The notes beneath the pieces were generated by a model. The model did not search any database. It had not been told where the DNA came from and worked only from the letters and a program-made list of their open reading frames with translations. A stretch of 6,130 nt of DNA from Bacteroidota bacterium (GTDB lineage: Bacteria; Bacteroidota; Bacteroidia; Chitinophagales; Chitinophagaceae). Made by a program: the position numbers and the translations under genes. Numbering within the stretch: position 1 is the first letter of the stretch; the number at the start of each line of letters is the position of its first letter. The stretch spans positions 1 through 6,130 of the forward strand of contig JAEWIW010000092.1 in NCBI GenBank assembly GCA_023386855.1, in the 5' to 3' direction. Of this stretch, positions 1 through 6,130 are shown one piece after another.

Positions 1-2
1 CT

Positions 3-101
3 ATTGAACTGCTCATGAAACAGGTGAAAGAAAAAAAATTTATTAGTGCAGCGTCTCCTGTCACAATTCCACCTGTATTAATAAAAAGAGGTTCAGCCTG
101 A
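3..101 (+). CDS. C-terminal end of a probable LacI-family transcriptional regulator (partial, 5' end outside window)
   Basis: An open frame enters from the left edge and stops at TGA (99-101), leaving 32 residues. The visible part has a helix-like, lysine-rich stretch (LLMKQVKEKK) followed by a strand-like ending, TIPPVLIKRGSA. LacI/GalR-family proteins commonly finish this way: a last helix of the sugar-binding domain, then a short 'P-x-x-L-I-x-R-x-S' tail. The assignment rests on that tail alone, because the DNA-binding helix-turn-helix and most of the ligand domain lie outside the window. A LacI-type palindrome 79 bases downstream supports it indirectly. If correct, the protein would be a cytoplasmic sugar-responsive regulator of the downstream susCD genes and perhaps of itself. 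It could instead be the end of another protein that happens to share this short tail. Confidence 0.5.
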   Translation: MELLMKQVKEKKFISAASPVTIPPVLIKRGSA

Positions 102-111
102 TGCAGGTATT

Positions 112-153
112 GAAAATTTTCAAATGCCCATGGCATTAGCGGTTAAAATTTTC
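112..153. repeat. Nested inverted repeat (two-part hairpin) after the regulator gene
   Basis: The outer arms GAAAATTTT (112-120) and AAAATTTTC (145-153) are exact reverse complements of 9 bases. Inside them, AATGCC (123-128) and GGCATT (132-137) form a 6-bp stem with a 3-base loop. The internal loop is asymmetric, with 2 bases on the left and 7 on the right. The structure begins 10 bases after the stop codon of the upstream gene. It could help end or stabilise that transcript, or be a protein-binding site. There is no T-run directly after the inner stem, so it is not a textbook terminator. Confidence 0.4.
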
Positions 154-179
154 TAAATGGTAAGGTTTTGCCAAAAAAA

Positions 180-197
180 TGCTAAACCGATTTTGCA
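180..197. promoter_or_regulatory. Putative LacI-family operator (imperfect 18-bp palindrome with central CG)
   Basis: The sequence TGCTAAACCGATTTTGCA matches its own reverse complement at 14 of 18 positions, giving the symmetric pattern TGC-n-AAA-n-CG-n-TTT-n-GCA. A central CG flanked by A-rich and T-rich half-sites is the hallmark of LacI/GalR-family operators, including the related cre sites of CcpA. It lies between a probable LacI-family gene end (stop at 101) and the susC-like start (405), where a local regulator would be expected to bind. Which protein binds, and whether it represses or activates, cannot be read from the sequence. Confidence 0.5.
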
Positions 198-222
198 ATT
201 TTGTTTTATTGCCCTAAATTCA
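192..222 (+). promoter_or_regulatory. Weak candidate Bacteroidetes-type promoter overlapping the palindrome
   Basis: TTTG (192-195) fits the -33 element of Bacteroidetes primary sigma promoters. After a 19-base spacer, TAAATTCA (215-222) matches the TAnnTTTG -7 element at four of six fixed positions. The -33 element would sit inside the palindrome at 180-197, so a bound regulator would block it. Transcription would then start near base 229, leaving a leader of roughly 175 bases before susC. The -7 match is poor and the call is tentative. Confidence 0.2.
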
Positions 223-226
223 TATC

Positions 227-267
227 GCGCATTGAAAAAAGACCTCGTTCAATAGCGCTTTATTTTT
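227..267 (+). terminator. Terminator-like hairpin upstream of susC
   Basis: GCGCATTGAA (227-236) pairs with TTCAAT (248-253) and GCGC (255-258), giving a 10-bp stem with one bulged A (254) and an 11-base loop. A T-rich tail (259-267, TTTATTTTT) follows at once, so the hairpin reads as an intrinsic terminator on the + strand. On the opposite strand no T-run follows. It may end the LacI-like transcript, which would put the susC promoter between about 268 and 404. Alternatively, if transcription begins near the palindrome, it would be a leader attenuator for susC. Confidence 0.5.
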
Positions 268-404
268 CTGTCCCTCTGATCATATCCCTAATTTTTCCCT
301 GATACATGTTAAGGTTCATTACTGGTTTTTGACCGGGAGTAGATTGTTTTGCCTGTGTAAAACACTTTTGCCGGCAAGAAGGATTGTCATATAAAAAATT
401 GCTT

Positions 405-3380
405 ATGAAAAAACGAAATGCTCCTTTGAAAAGGATCCATCTCCTGCGTTCTTTATTTATTGCTATGTGTTTCCTGGTGGTCGTTTCCCCGGTTTTAGTG
501 CTTGCGCAAACCGATGTGAAGGTAACAGGAAAAGTAACCAATGAAACCGGTGAAGGGTTATTAGGGGTTACTGTTATGCTGAAGAATTCAGCACAGTCGG
601 CCATTACCGATGAGAACGGAAATTTTGCCATCTCCGTTCCCGATGCAAAAGGTACCCTGGTATTCAGCTATGTTGGATACACCACACAGGAAGTGCCGGT
701 AAACAATCGCGCTATTATTAATGTTTCACTTACCCAAAGCCTCAGCTCACTGAATGAGGTAGTGGTGGTGGGTTATGGTACTGTTCAGAAAAGAGAACTG
801 ACCAGTGCGGTAACCACGATCCGAAGCAAGGACTTTGTTCCAGGGGCGGTGAACAGTCCCATGCAGTTAATCGATGGTAAGGTTTCCGGTGTTACCGTTT
901 CCAACCCTGCCATGGCAGATCCTAACAGGGGAGCCGATGTGCAGATCAGGGGTGCTGCATCGTTTGCGGCAGGTAATTCACCACTTATTATTATTGATGG
1001 AATGCCTGGTGGCGATCTCCGGAATCTTGCCCAGCAGGATATTGAATCGATCACCGTTCTCAAAGACGCTGCCTCCGCAGCCATCTATGGTTCAAGGGGT
1101 GCTAACGGGGTGATTCTCGTTGAAACCAAAAAAGGTAAAGCCGGTGGCGTAGTGGTTACTTATGATGGTTATGTAGAACATGACCAGGTAGCCAACAAAC
1201 CTGATATACTATCACCTGAAGAATTTCTTGAAAAAGGTCGTGATGCAGACAGGGGAGCACGTACCAATTGGTATGATGAATTGATCCGTGAAAATAATTT
1301 CGGGCAAAACCATTTTCTCTCTGTTTCAGGGGGTAACACCAATACTATTTTCCGCATATCCGGTAATTATCGTACAAAAGAAGGTATTGATATTGCAACG
1401 GACAGAAGGGAATATGGCTTCAGAGGTAACTTCCACCAGAAAGGTATTGGAGGTTTCTTCGAACTTATTGGAAATATTTCTTACAGGATCGCTAATGAAG
1501 AATATACCAATTATGGTGCCTTCCAACAGGCGGTAAAACTGAACCCGACCATCCCCGTTTTTGATCCAAATAATCCAAGAAAATACAATACTCTTCAGGG
1601 CTTTGATACCTATAATCCAGTGCAGGATCTTACCACACGCGATAATGGTGCTGATCAGACCTACTCTGTTGTTGACCTTACTTTCCGCTTTAATCTTTTG
1701 AAGAATCTTAGCACAGATCTTAAGATTGCAAGGCAGGGACATGATATGTGGAGAAGGGAATATTATACTGCTGAATCTGCTGAGTCAATAAATAATAACA
1801 GGAGGGGCAGGGCCAGGTTACAGAATGAGAAATGGACCGATTATACACTTGAATGGACCGGCAATTATTCTACACGAATTAACGCGCATGATTTTAAAAT
1901 TGTGGGTGGTTACTCATACCAGGAATTCAATAACCAGGGCTTCTGGGCAGAGAATATGAACTTCCCTTCTGAAGCATTTACCTATAACAATCTTGATGCG
2001 GGCGACTGGAACAGGCAGGATGGTCGTTTGGGTATGGATTCATGGAGAAGTAAGGAAAAAACAATTGCCTTCCTTACACGTGCAAACTATGGTTATGATG
2101 ATACCTATTTCCTGACCGGGTCTTTAAGGTATGAGGGTAACAGTAAATTCGGTGCAAATAATAAATGGGGTTTGTTCCCTTCACTTTCTGCAGCATGGAG
2201 AATTTCAAACCTGGGAGCATTGAAAGATGTGTCTTTCATTAATGACCTGAAGCTCAGATTTTCTTATGGGGTAACAGGACGCTCAGGATTTGGACGTTAT
2301 ACAGCACTTGCACGTTATACAGGATACGGACGTTACCAGAATGATGAAGGGCAGTGGATCCAGGTATACGGCCCAGGCAATAACTACAATCCTGACCTTC
2401 GTTGGGAAAAGGCCATCGCCTATAATCTCGGTCTTGATTTTGAATTATTTAACCGCCGGCTGAATGGTAGCATCGATGGTTTCCTTCGTAAGGGTAGTGA
2501 TCTTATCAATGACTATGTTGTAGCGGTTCCTCCTTACCTGCACGACAGGATGTTTGTAAACGTGGGTACACAATCGAATCGTGGTATTGAATTAACGCTT
2601 AACTATAATGTGATTCAAAGAAAAGACCTCCAGTATTCAACCAATCTAACCGCTTCTTATGCCAAGTCAAGGATGGATAAGTTCTCTAATGAAAGTTTCA
2701 TTGGCGACAGGAGAAATCTTGGAAGTCTTCCATCTCCTGGTAACCCTGGTGATGCCTACCGTCTTGAAGAAGGCATCGAGATCGGTAGCTTCTTTGGTTA
2801 TAAATATGCAGGTGTAAATGATGAAGGAAAAATCCTGATCTGGAAAAATGGTATTGAAGGTAAGGAAGCTATTATTGCATCTTCTGAAGCAGATGCCGAC
2901 AGGGATAAAACCTATATCGGTCATGGTATGCCAAGATATGAAATGGCATGGGGGCATAATGTTCAGTATAAGAACTTTGACCTTACTGCTTTCTTCCGCG
3001 GCCGCTTCGATTACCAGATCATTAACCTTTACCAGATGTATTACGGTTTGCAGGCTGAGCCGAATGTTAACCTGCTGAGAGATGCGTATACAAAGAACGG
3101 TCAAATTACTTCGGGAAAAGTGATCACTGACTATTTCCTTGAGCCCGGCGATTTCTTCAAGCTCGACAATATCACACTTGGATGGTCGCCGAACCTGGGC
3201 ATTTCAAAGATCAATAAGTTCCGTTTGTATGGAACCGTTCGAAATGTATTCACCATCACAAAGTATTCAGGATTGGATCCTACCACAGTTGGAGTTACAG
3301 GATTAACTCCCGGCTATGGAGACCTGAACGTTTATCCTATAACAAGAGGATTTACACTAGGCGCACAGATCACTTTTTAA
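405..3380 (+). CDS. SusC/RagA-family TonB-linked outer membrane transporter
   Basis: This 991-residue protein is a SusC-type TonB-dependent receptor, the outer-membrane barrel that imports oligosaccharides or peptides together with a SusD lid. The order of parts is standard: a signal peptide (about 1-34, cleavage likely at VLA-Q); a carboxypeptidase-regulatory-like beta-sandwich (about 40-112, VTGKVTNETGEGLLGVTV); a TonB-box-like segment (about 116-125, LNEVVVVGYG); a plug (about 130-247) with the SusC hallmarks ADVQIRG, IIIDGMPGG and LKDAASAAIYGSRGANGV; then a barrel ending in the usual terminal Phe (GAQITF). The length is normal for the family and no frameshift is seen. I chose the ATG at 405, which gives MKKR followed by a hydrophobic core. 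An in-frame TTG at 384 would add only seven residues; AAGAAGGA (376-383) abuts it with no spacing and is too far (21 bases) from the ATG. The susD-like gene follows after 23 bases, so the two are almost certainly co-transcribed. The substrate cannot be deduced. Confidence 0.96.
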   Translation: MKKRNAPLKRIHLLRSLFIAMCFLVVVSPVLVLAQTDVKVTGKVTNETGEGLLGVTVMLKNSAQSAITDENGNFAISVPDAKGTLVFSYVGYTTQEVPVNNRAIINVSLTQSLSSLNEVVVVGYGTVQKRELTSAVTTIRSKDFVPGAVNSPMQLIDGKVSGVTVSNPAMADPNRGADVQIRGAASFAAGNSPLIIIDGMPGGDLRNLAQQDIESITVLKDAASAAIYGSRGANGVILVETKKGKAGGVVVTYDGYVEHDQVANKPDILSPEEFLEKGRDADRGARTNWYDELIRENNFGQNHFLSVSGGNTNTIFRISGNYRTKEGIDIATDRREYGFRGNFHQKGIGGFFELIGNISYRIANEEYTNYGAFQQAVKLNPTIPVFDPNNPRKYNTLQGFDTYNPVQDLTTRDNGADQTYSVVDLTFRFNLLKNLSTDLKIARQGHDMWRREYYTAESAESINNNRRGRARLQNEKWTDYTLEWTGNYSTRINAHDFKIVGGYSYQEFNNQGFWAENMNFPSEAFTYNNLDAGDWNRQDGRLGMDSWRSKEKTIAFLTRANYGYDDTYFLTGSLRYEGNSKFGANNKWGLFPSLSAAWRISNLGALKDVSFINDLKLRFSYGVTGRSGFGRYTALARYTGYGRYQNDEGQWIQVYGPGNNYNPDLRWEKAIAYNLGLDFELFNRRLNGSIDGFLRKGSDLINDYVVAVPPYLHDRMFVNVGTQSNRGIELTLNYNVIQRKDLQYSTNLTASYAKSRMDKFSNESFIGDRRNLGSLPSPGNPGDAYRLEEGIEIGSFFGYKYAGVNDEGKILIWKNGIEGKEAIIASSEADADRDKTYIGHGMPRYEMAWGHNVQYKNFDLTAFFRGRFDYQIINLYQMYYGLQAEPNVNLLRDAYTKNGQITSGKVITDYFLEPGDFFKLDNITLGWSPNLGISKINKFRLYGTVRNVFTITKYSGLDPTTVGVTGLTPGYGDLNVYPITRGFTLGAQITF

Positions 3381-3403
3381 TTCAATCCTAAAATCTGACG
3401 AAC

Positions 3404-5089
3404 ATGAATAGATACTTATTATATGCATTGATGGTGCTGGTGTTTGCGACGCCATCGTGTACTAAACTTGATGAAGAAGCATTTGATATTTTACCTGCCA
3501 ATACTTACTATAAGGATAAAAATTCAGTGATCGCTGCAGTAACCAGGCCTTATGAACATGGCCACTGGACCGGTTGGGATGGCGACCGCTGGATATTGCA
3601 GGAACTCACGGCCGACCAGTTTGTATGGACCCAGAAAGGTAAACATGGTTATGATAATGGTGACTGGGTAAGAATGCATGGTCATGCCTGGACTTCAGAG
3701 CAGGGACAGGTTAATGGCGGATGGGTTGGACCTTACCAGGGCATCATGCAATGTATCACGGTGATCAATGATATTCAAAACCTGGATTATCCTTCACTGG
3801 GATTGACAGAGGCAGATAAAACGCAACATATCGCTGAATTGAGAACACTTAGGGCATGGTTCTATCTTTTCCTGATCGATTTCTTCCGCGAAGTGCCCAT
3901 CCAGACTGAAGTAGGTAAACTCACAGCACAATCTACTCCGCAGGAAGTATTCAATTATATTGAAACCGAACTTAAGGAGGCATTGCCAGGGCTGCCTAAA
4001 AACGGAAGGCCTGCAAGATGGGACCAGGGTGGTGCAGCTTCTCTGCTGGTAAGGCTTTATCTTAATGCTGAGAAATGGATTGGCACTCCTAAGTATGCAG
4101 AATGTGCCGCTGTTGCCCAGGATATCATTGATGGCAAATATGGAACCTATGAAATTGATACCGATTACCGTGGCCCATTCAGGTCGGGTATCAATGGCTA
4201 CCGTTCACCAGAGAACATCTTTGAATTCGTTCATGCCAAGAATTACCTCGAAATGGGCTGGATCTGGAATGCTATGATGCACTACCAGGCCAAGTACAGT
4301 ATGGACAATGACTGGGGTGGATGGAATGGTGTTCATCTTACTCCCTCGCGCGACCTCGAAGGCAATCTTTATAATTATAAACTTGGTATGCCTTATGAAA
4401 GGTATCCTGATGATGATTACAGGAAACAACCTTTTCATACAACAGGTACCGGTGGAAAATATGAGGGATTCTTCCTGATCGGAACACAGTATGAATTCAA
4501 TAAGGAACAGGGCTATGGTTTTGATAGTACCAAAGTTGTAAATGGAACAGAGGAATATAATGGAAAGCCATTGGTTTTTGTTGACCAGGTGGGAAGGTTT
4601 TCTGAAAGGCCGAATGGACGTTGGAATGAAGGCTCACACGTTACAACGGGTGAAGAGAATTCCGGTGTAAGGTTATTGAAGTTCCCCTGGTTGCCAATGA
4701 GCGAAAATCTTTTCCAGTTCAACTCTGCAACAGAGATAAGGCTTGCAGAGATCTATTATTCACTTGCTGAATGTAAGTACAGGGCAGGAGATAAGCTTGG
4801 TGCAGCCAAATTGCTCGATGCAGTTCGCAAGAGAAATTATCCCGAAGCAACCTGGCCAACGCATAGTTATGAGAATCACCCCGACAGGCTCACAGATGAT
4901 GAATTCATCATTGAACTGGGAAGGGAGTTCATTGGAGAAAGGCATAGAAGAACCGACCTGGTAAGATGGGATCGATTTGACGACGAATGGTGGGATAAGC
5001 CCCAGGATGCAAAAGACCGTTCTGTATTCCCCATTCCTTATAATGCCCTTACATCAAATCCATTATTAAAACCAAATGGATATGAATAA
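3404..5089 (+). CDS. SusD/RagB-family outer membrane substrate-binding lipoprotein
   Basis: This 561-residue protein is the partner of the SusC barrel, a surface lipoprotein that binds the substrate and caps the transporter. The N-terminus is a lipoprotein signal peptide with the acylated cysteine probably at Cys19. The lipobox, TPSC, is loose, with Thr at -3 and Pro at -2. The TPR-like helices of the SusD fold are clear: ELRTLRAWFYLFLIDFFREVPI (about 145-166), EVFNYIETELKEALPGLP (181-198) and GAASLLVRLYLNAEKW (210-225). The C-terminal RagB/SusD domain shows IRLAEIYYSLAECKYRAG (445-462), the family motif GREFIGERHRRTDLVRW (506-522), and the usual end FPIPYNALTSNPLLKPNGY (542-560). Residues 55-107 hold seven tryptophans, and the stretch ELTADQFVW...HGHAW matches a SusD subgroup with an 'ELTSDE...W...HTW'-like segment. 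A strong terminator follows the stop codon. The ligand is unknown. Confidence 0.95.
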   Translation: MNRYLLYALMVLVFATPSCTKLDEEAFDILPANTYYKDKNSVIAAVTRPYEHGHWTGWDGDRWILQELTADQFVWTQKGKHGYDNGDWVRMHGHAWTSEQGQVNGGWVGPYQGIMQCITVINDIQNLDYPSLGLTEADKTQHIAELRTLRAWFYLFLIDFFREVPIQTEVGKLTAQSTPQEVFNYIETELKEALPGLPKNGRPARWDQGGAASLLVRLYLNAEKWIGTPKYAECAAVAQDIIDGKYGTYEIDTDYRGPFRSGINGYRSPENIFEFVHAKNYLEMGWIWNAMMHYQAKYSMDNDWGGWNGVHLTPSRDLEGNLYNYKLGMPYERYPDDDYRKQPFHTTGTGGKYEGFFLIGTQYEFNKEQGYGFDSTKVVNGTEEYNGKPLVFVDQVGRFSERPNGRWNEGSHVTTGEENSGVRLLKFPWLPMSENLFQFNSATEIRLAEIYYSLAECKYRAGDKLGAAKLLDAVRKRNYPEATWPTHSYENHPDRLTDDEFIIELGREFIGERHRRTDLVRWDRFDDEWWDKPQDAKDRSVFPIPYNALTSNPLLKPNGYE

Positions 5090-5126
5090 AGATTTTTGAA
5101 AGACCATTATATGTGTTGGGTTTTCA

Positions 5127-5162
5127 AAACCGTCCCGGACCCCGGGGCGGTTTCCCTTTATT
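5127..5162 (+). terminator. Strong intrinsic terminator after susD
   Basis: AAACCGTCCCGG (5127-5138) pairs with CCGGGGCGGTTT (5142-5153) across a 3-base loop. The 12-bp stem has a single T-G wobble and is very GC-rich against an A/T-rich background. A moderately T-rich tail (TTTATTAT, 5157 onward) follows after three C residues. The hairpin begins 37 bases after the SusD stop. It probably ends the susCD transcript, so the next gene either has its own promoter or relies on read-through. The tail is not a clean T-run, which leaves some doubt about efficiency. Confidence 0.8.
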
Positions 5163-5183
5163 ATAACTCCAAACTTTAAACAA

Positions 5184-6130
5184 GTGAATCGTTCCGTTAC
5201 CTATTTACTGTTTAGCAGTATTTCCAAAATCTTATCCTGGTTTTCCATCAACCGGTCCACGGTCCCCGGCCCCCGGTCCCTTCTCGCCGCCTTGCTTTTT
5301 ATTGTCCTACTTAGCGCCTGCTCCAACAACAAGAACAAGCCAGCAGAAAACAAGCCCGACCCCCTGTTTACATTACTGCCTCCTTCCCAAACCCATATTG
5401 ATTTTATCAATAAAATTGAAGAAGGACCAGCCACCAATGTTATGATGTATGAATATTTTTATAACGGCGGTGGAGTGGCCATTGGTGATGTTAATAATGA
5501 TGGATTGGAAGACATCTATTTTTCATCCAATATGCAGTCCAACAAACTCTACCTCAACCGTGGTGATATGCAGTTTGAAGATATTACTGAATTAAGCGGC
5601 GCCGGAGCAAGAAATGGCCCATGGAAAACCGGTGTAACCATGGCTGATGTTAATGGGGATGGGCTGCTCGATATTTTCGTTTCATACTCAGGTCACCTAA
5701 GAAAAGAACGACTTATACCACAATTGCTGGTCAATAAAGGTATTAACGAAAAAGGGTTGCCCTCCTTTGAAGACCAGGCCCAACAATATGGCATTGCCCA
5801 ACCTGCCAATAATACACAGGCATTCTTCTTCGATTATGATAAGGATAATGACCTGGACATTTTCATGCTAAATCATAATCCCAATACACTTCCTCCCGTT
5901 GATGAATCTTCGATCAACCAAATGCTTAAAACAGAAGATCCCCTGGCTTCATCAAGACTTTACCAGTTTAACCTTGACCCATCAGGAAAGCCTTTTTATA
6001 AAGATGTTACAAAGCAGGCAGGCCTTCAATTATCACCGCTGAATTATGGACTCGGTGCAGGGCTTGACGATGTTAATGAAGATGGATACCCCGATATCTA
6101 TGTATGCAACGATTATATTGCTCCCGATCA
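5184..6130 (+). CDS. FG-GAP/VCBS-repeat lipoprotein, CRTAC1/ASPIC-UnbV-like (partial, 3' end outside window)
   Basis: The window holds 315 residues of an exported protein built from FG-GAP/VCBS repeats, which fold as a beta-propeller with calcium-binding loops. Four Asp-rich loops are visible: DVNNDGLED (102-110), DVNGDGLLD (155-163), DYDKDNDLD (217-225) and DVNEDGYPD (296-304). The core LLAALLFIVLLSAC (33-46) ends in a canonical lipobox, with acylation at Cys46. The first in-frame ATG is at 5442, after this signal, so a non-ATG start is needed. GTG at 5184 is the only standard start in frame upstream of the hydrophobic core, given a stop at 5097. The resulting 45-residue signal is unusually long and contains residues encoded by a heptamer array (codons 24-33). 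Related Bacteroidetes proteins are about 1100 residues, end in an ASPIC/UnbV domain and often lie next to susCD; that end is not visible here. Its role is unknown, with surface binding or adhesion likely. The family is clear, but the start is less certain. Confidence 0.88.
   Translation, partial: MNRSVTYLLFSSISKILSWFSINRSTVPGPRSLLAALLFIVLLSACSNNKNKPAENKPDPLFTLLPPSQTHIDFINKIEEGPATNVMMYEYFYNGGGVAIGDVNNDGLEDIYFSSNMQSNKLYLNRGDMQFEDITELSGAGARNGPWKTGVTMADVNGDGLLDIFVSYSGHLRKERLIPQLLVNKGINEKGLPSFEDQAQQYGIAQPANNTQAFFFDYDKDNDLDIFMLNHNPNTLPPVDESSINQMLKTEDPLASSRLYQFNLDPSGKPFYKDVTKQAGLQLSPLNYGLGAGLDDVNEDGYPDIYVCNDYIAPD
5253..5280. repeat. Tandem GC-rich heptamer array (four units of CGGTCCM)
   Basis: Four 7-base units follow one another without gaps: CGGTCCA (5253-5259), CGGTCCC (5260-5266), CGGCCCC (5267-5273) and CGGTCCC (5274-5280). 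They differ from each other at one or two positions. The array lies inside the reading frame of the FG-GAP lipoprotein, where it encodes RSTVPGPRS, just before the hydrophobic part of the signal peptide. Seven is not a multiple of three, so gain or loss of one unit would shift the frame. I recall similar CGGTCCA-type arrays between genes in Chitinophagia and Sphingobacteriia, but cannot verify that here. Confidence 0.75.

Noticed and set aside
131..150. A second operator-like site centred on the CG at 140-141
   Set aside because: When aligned to the palindrome at 180-197 only a few fixed positions match, and the half-sites are not symmetric.
344..370. A promoter made of TTG (344-346) and CACTTTTG (363-370)
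   Set aside because: The spacer is 16 bases, shorter than usual, and the -7 element lacks its leading T. This is too weak to annotate beside the equally weak candidate at 192-222.
384..404. TTG at 384 as the start of the SusC-like protein, preceded directly by AAGAAGGA (376-383)
   Set aside because: The Shine-Dalgarno-like run touches the TTG with no spacing, and this phylum rarely relies on such sites. The ATG at 405 gives a normal MKKR signal-peptide start after an A/T-rich leader.
260..631. A 123-codon open frame on the minus strand overlapping the susC start
   Set aside because: It overlaps the signal peptide and the well-supported N-terminal domain of the SusC-like protein, and resembles no known family. 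It reads as an antisense shadow.
5111..5179. A short ATG frame of 22 codons between susD and the propeller gene
   Set aside because: It is encoded across the terminator hairpin, has no recognisable features, and is of a length expected by chance.
5201..5437. A 78-codon open frame on the minus strand opposite the lipoprotein signal region
   Set aside because: It is antisense to a clear lipobox and propeller gene. Part of it is simply the reverse translation of the heptamer array.

Overview
The window looks like part of a glycan or nutrient uptake locus from a Bacteroidetes bacterium, probably of the Chitinophagia/Sphingobacteriia type. The evidence is an adjacent SusC-like TonB-dependent receptor and SusD-like lipoprotein, a lack of usable Shine-Dalgarno sites, A/T-rich spacers, and a downstream FG-GAP/VCBS propeller lipoprotein of a kind common next to SusCD pairs in that group. 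The placement is by family recognition, not by a database search.

Layout, all on the + strand: (1) bases 3-101 are the last 32 codons of a gene whose ending resembles a LacI-family regulator. (2) Bases 102-404 are non-coding and hold a nested hairpin (112-153), an 18-bp imperfect palindrome with a central CG typical of LacI-family operators (180-197), and a terminator-like hairpin with a T-rich tail (227-267). (3) A SusC-like outer-membrane transporter occupies 405-3380. (4) After 23 bases comes a SusD-like surface lipoprotein at 3404-5089. (5) A very stable intrinsic terminator lies at 5127-5162. (6) A lipoprotein with at least four calcium-loop FG-GAP/VCBS motifs starts at a GTG at 5184 and runs off the right edge. 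Its signal-peptide coding region contains four tandem copies of a GC-rich heptamer (5253-5280).

How the parts may work together: the SusC barrel and SusD lid would bind an oligomer at the cell surface and import it with TonB energy. The propeller lipoprotein may be a surface binding or accessory protein of the same locus. The LacI-like regulator and the palindrome suggest local control by a sugar-responsive repressor or activator. The window contains no catabolic enzyme, so the substrate cannot be named.

No clearly new system is visible. The points most worth checking are the palindrome next to a LacI-like gene end, the terminator-like hairpin between it and susC, and the out-of-frame heptamer array inside the start region of the propeller gene.
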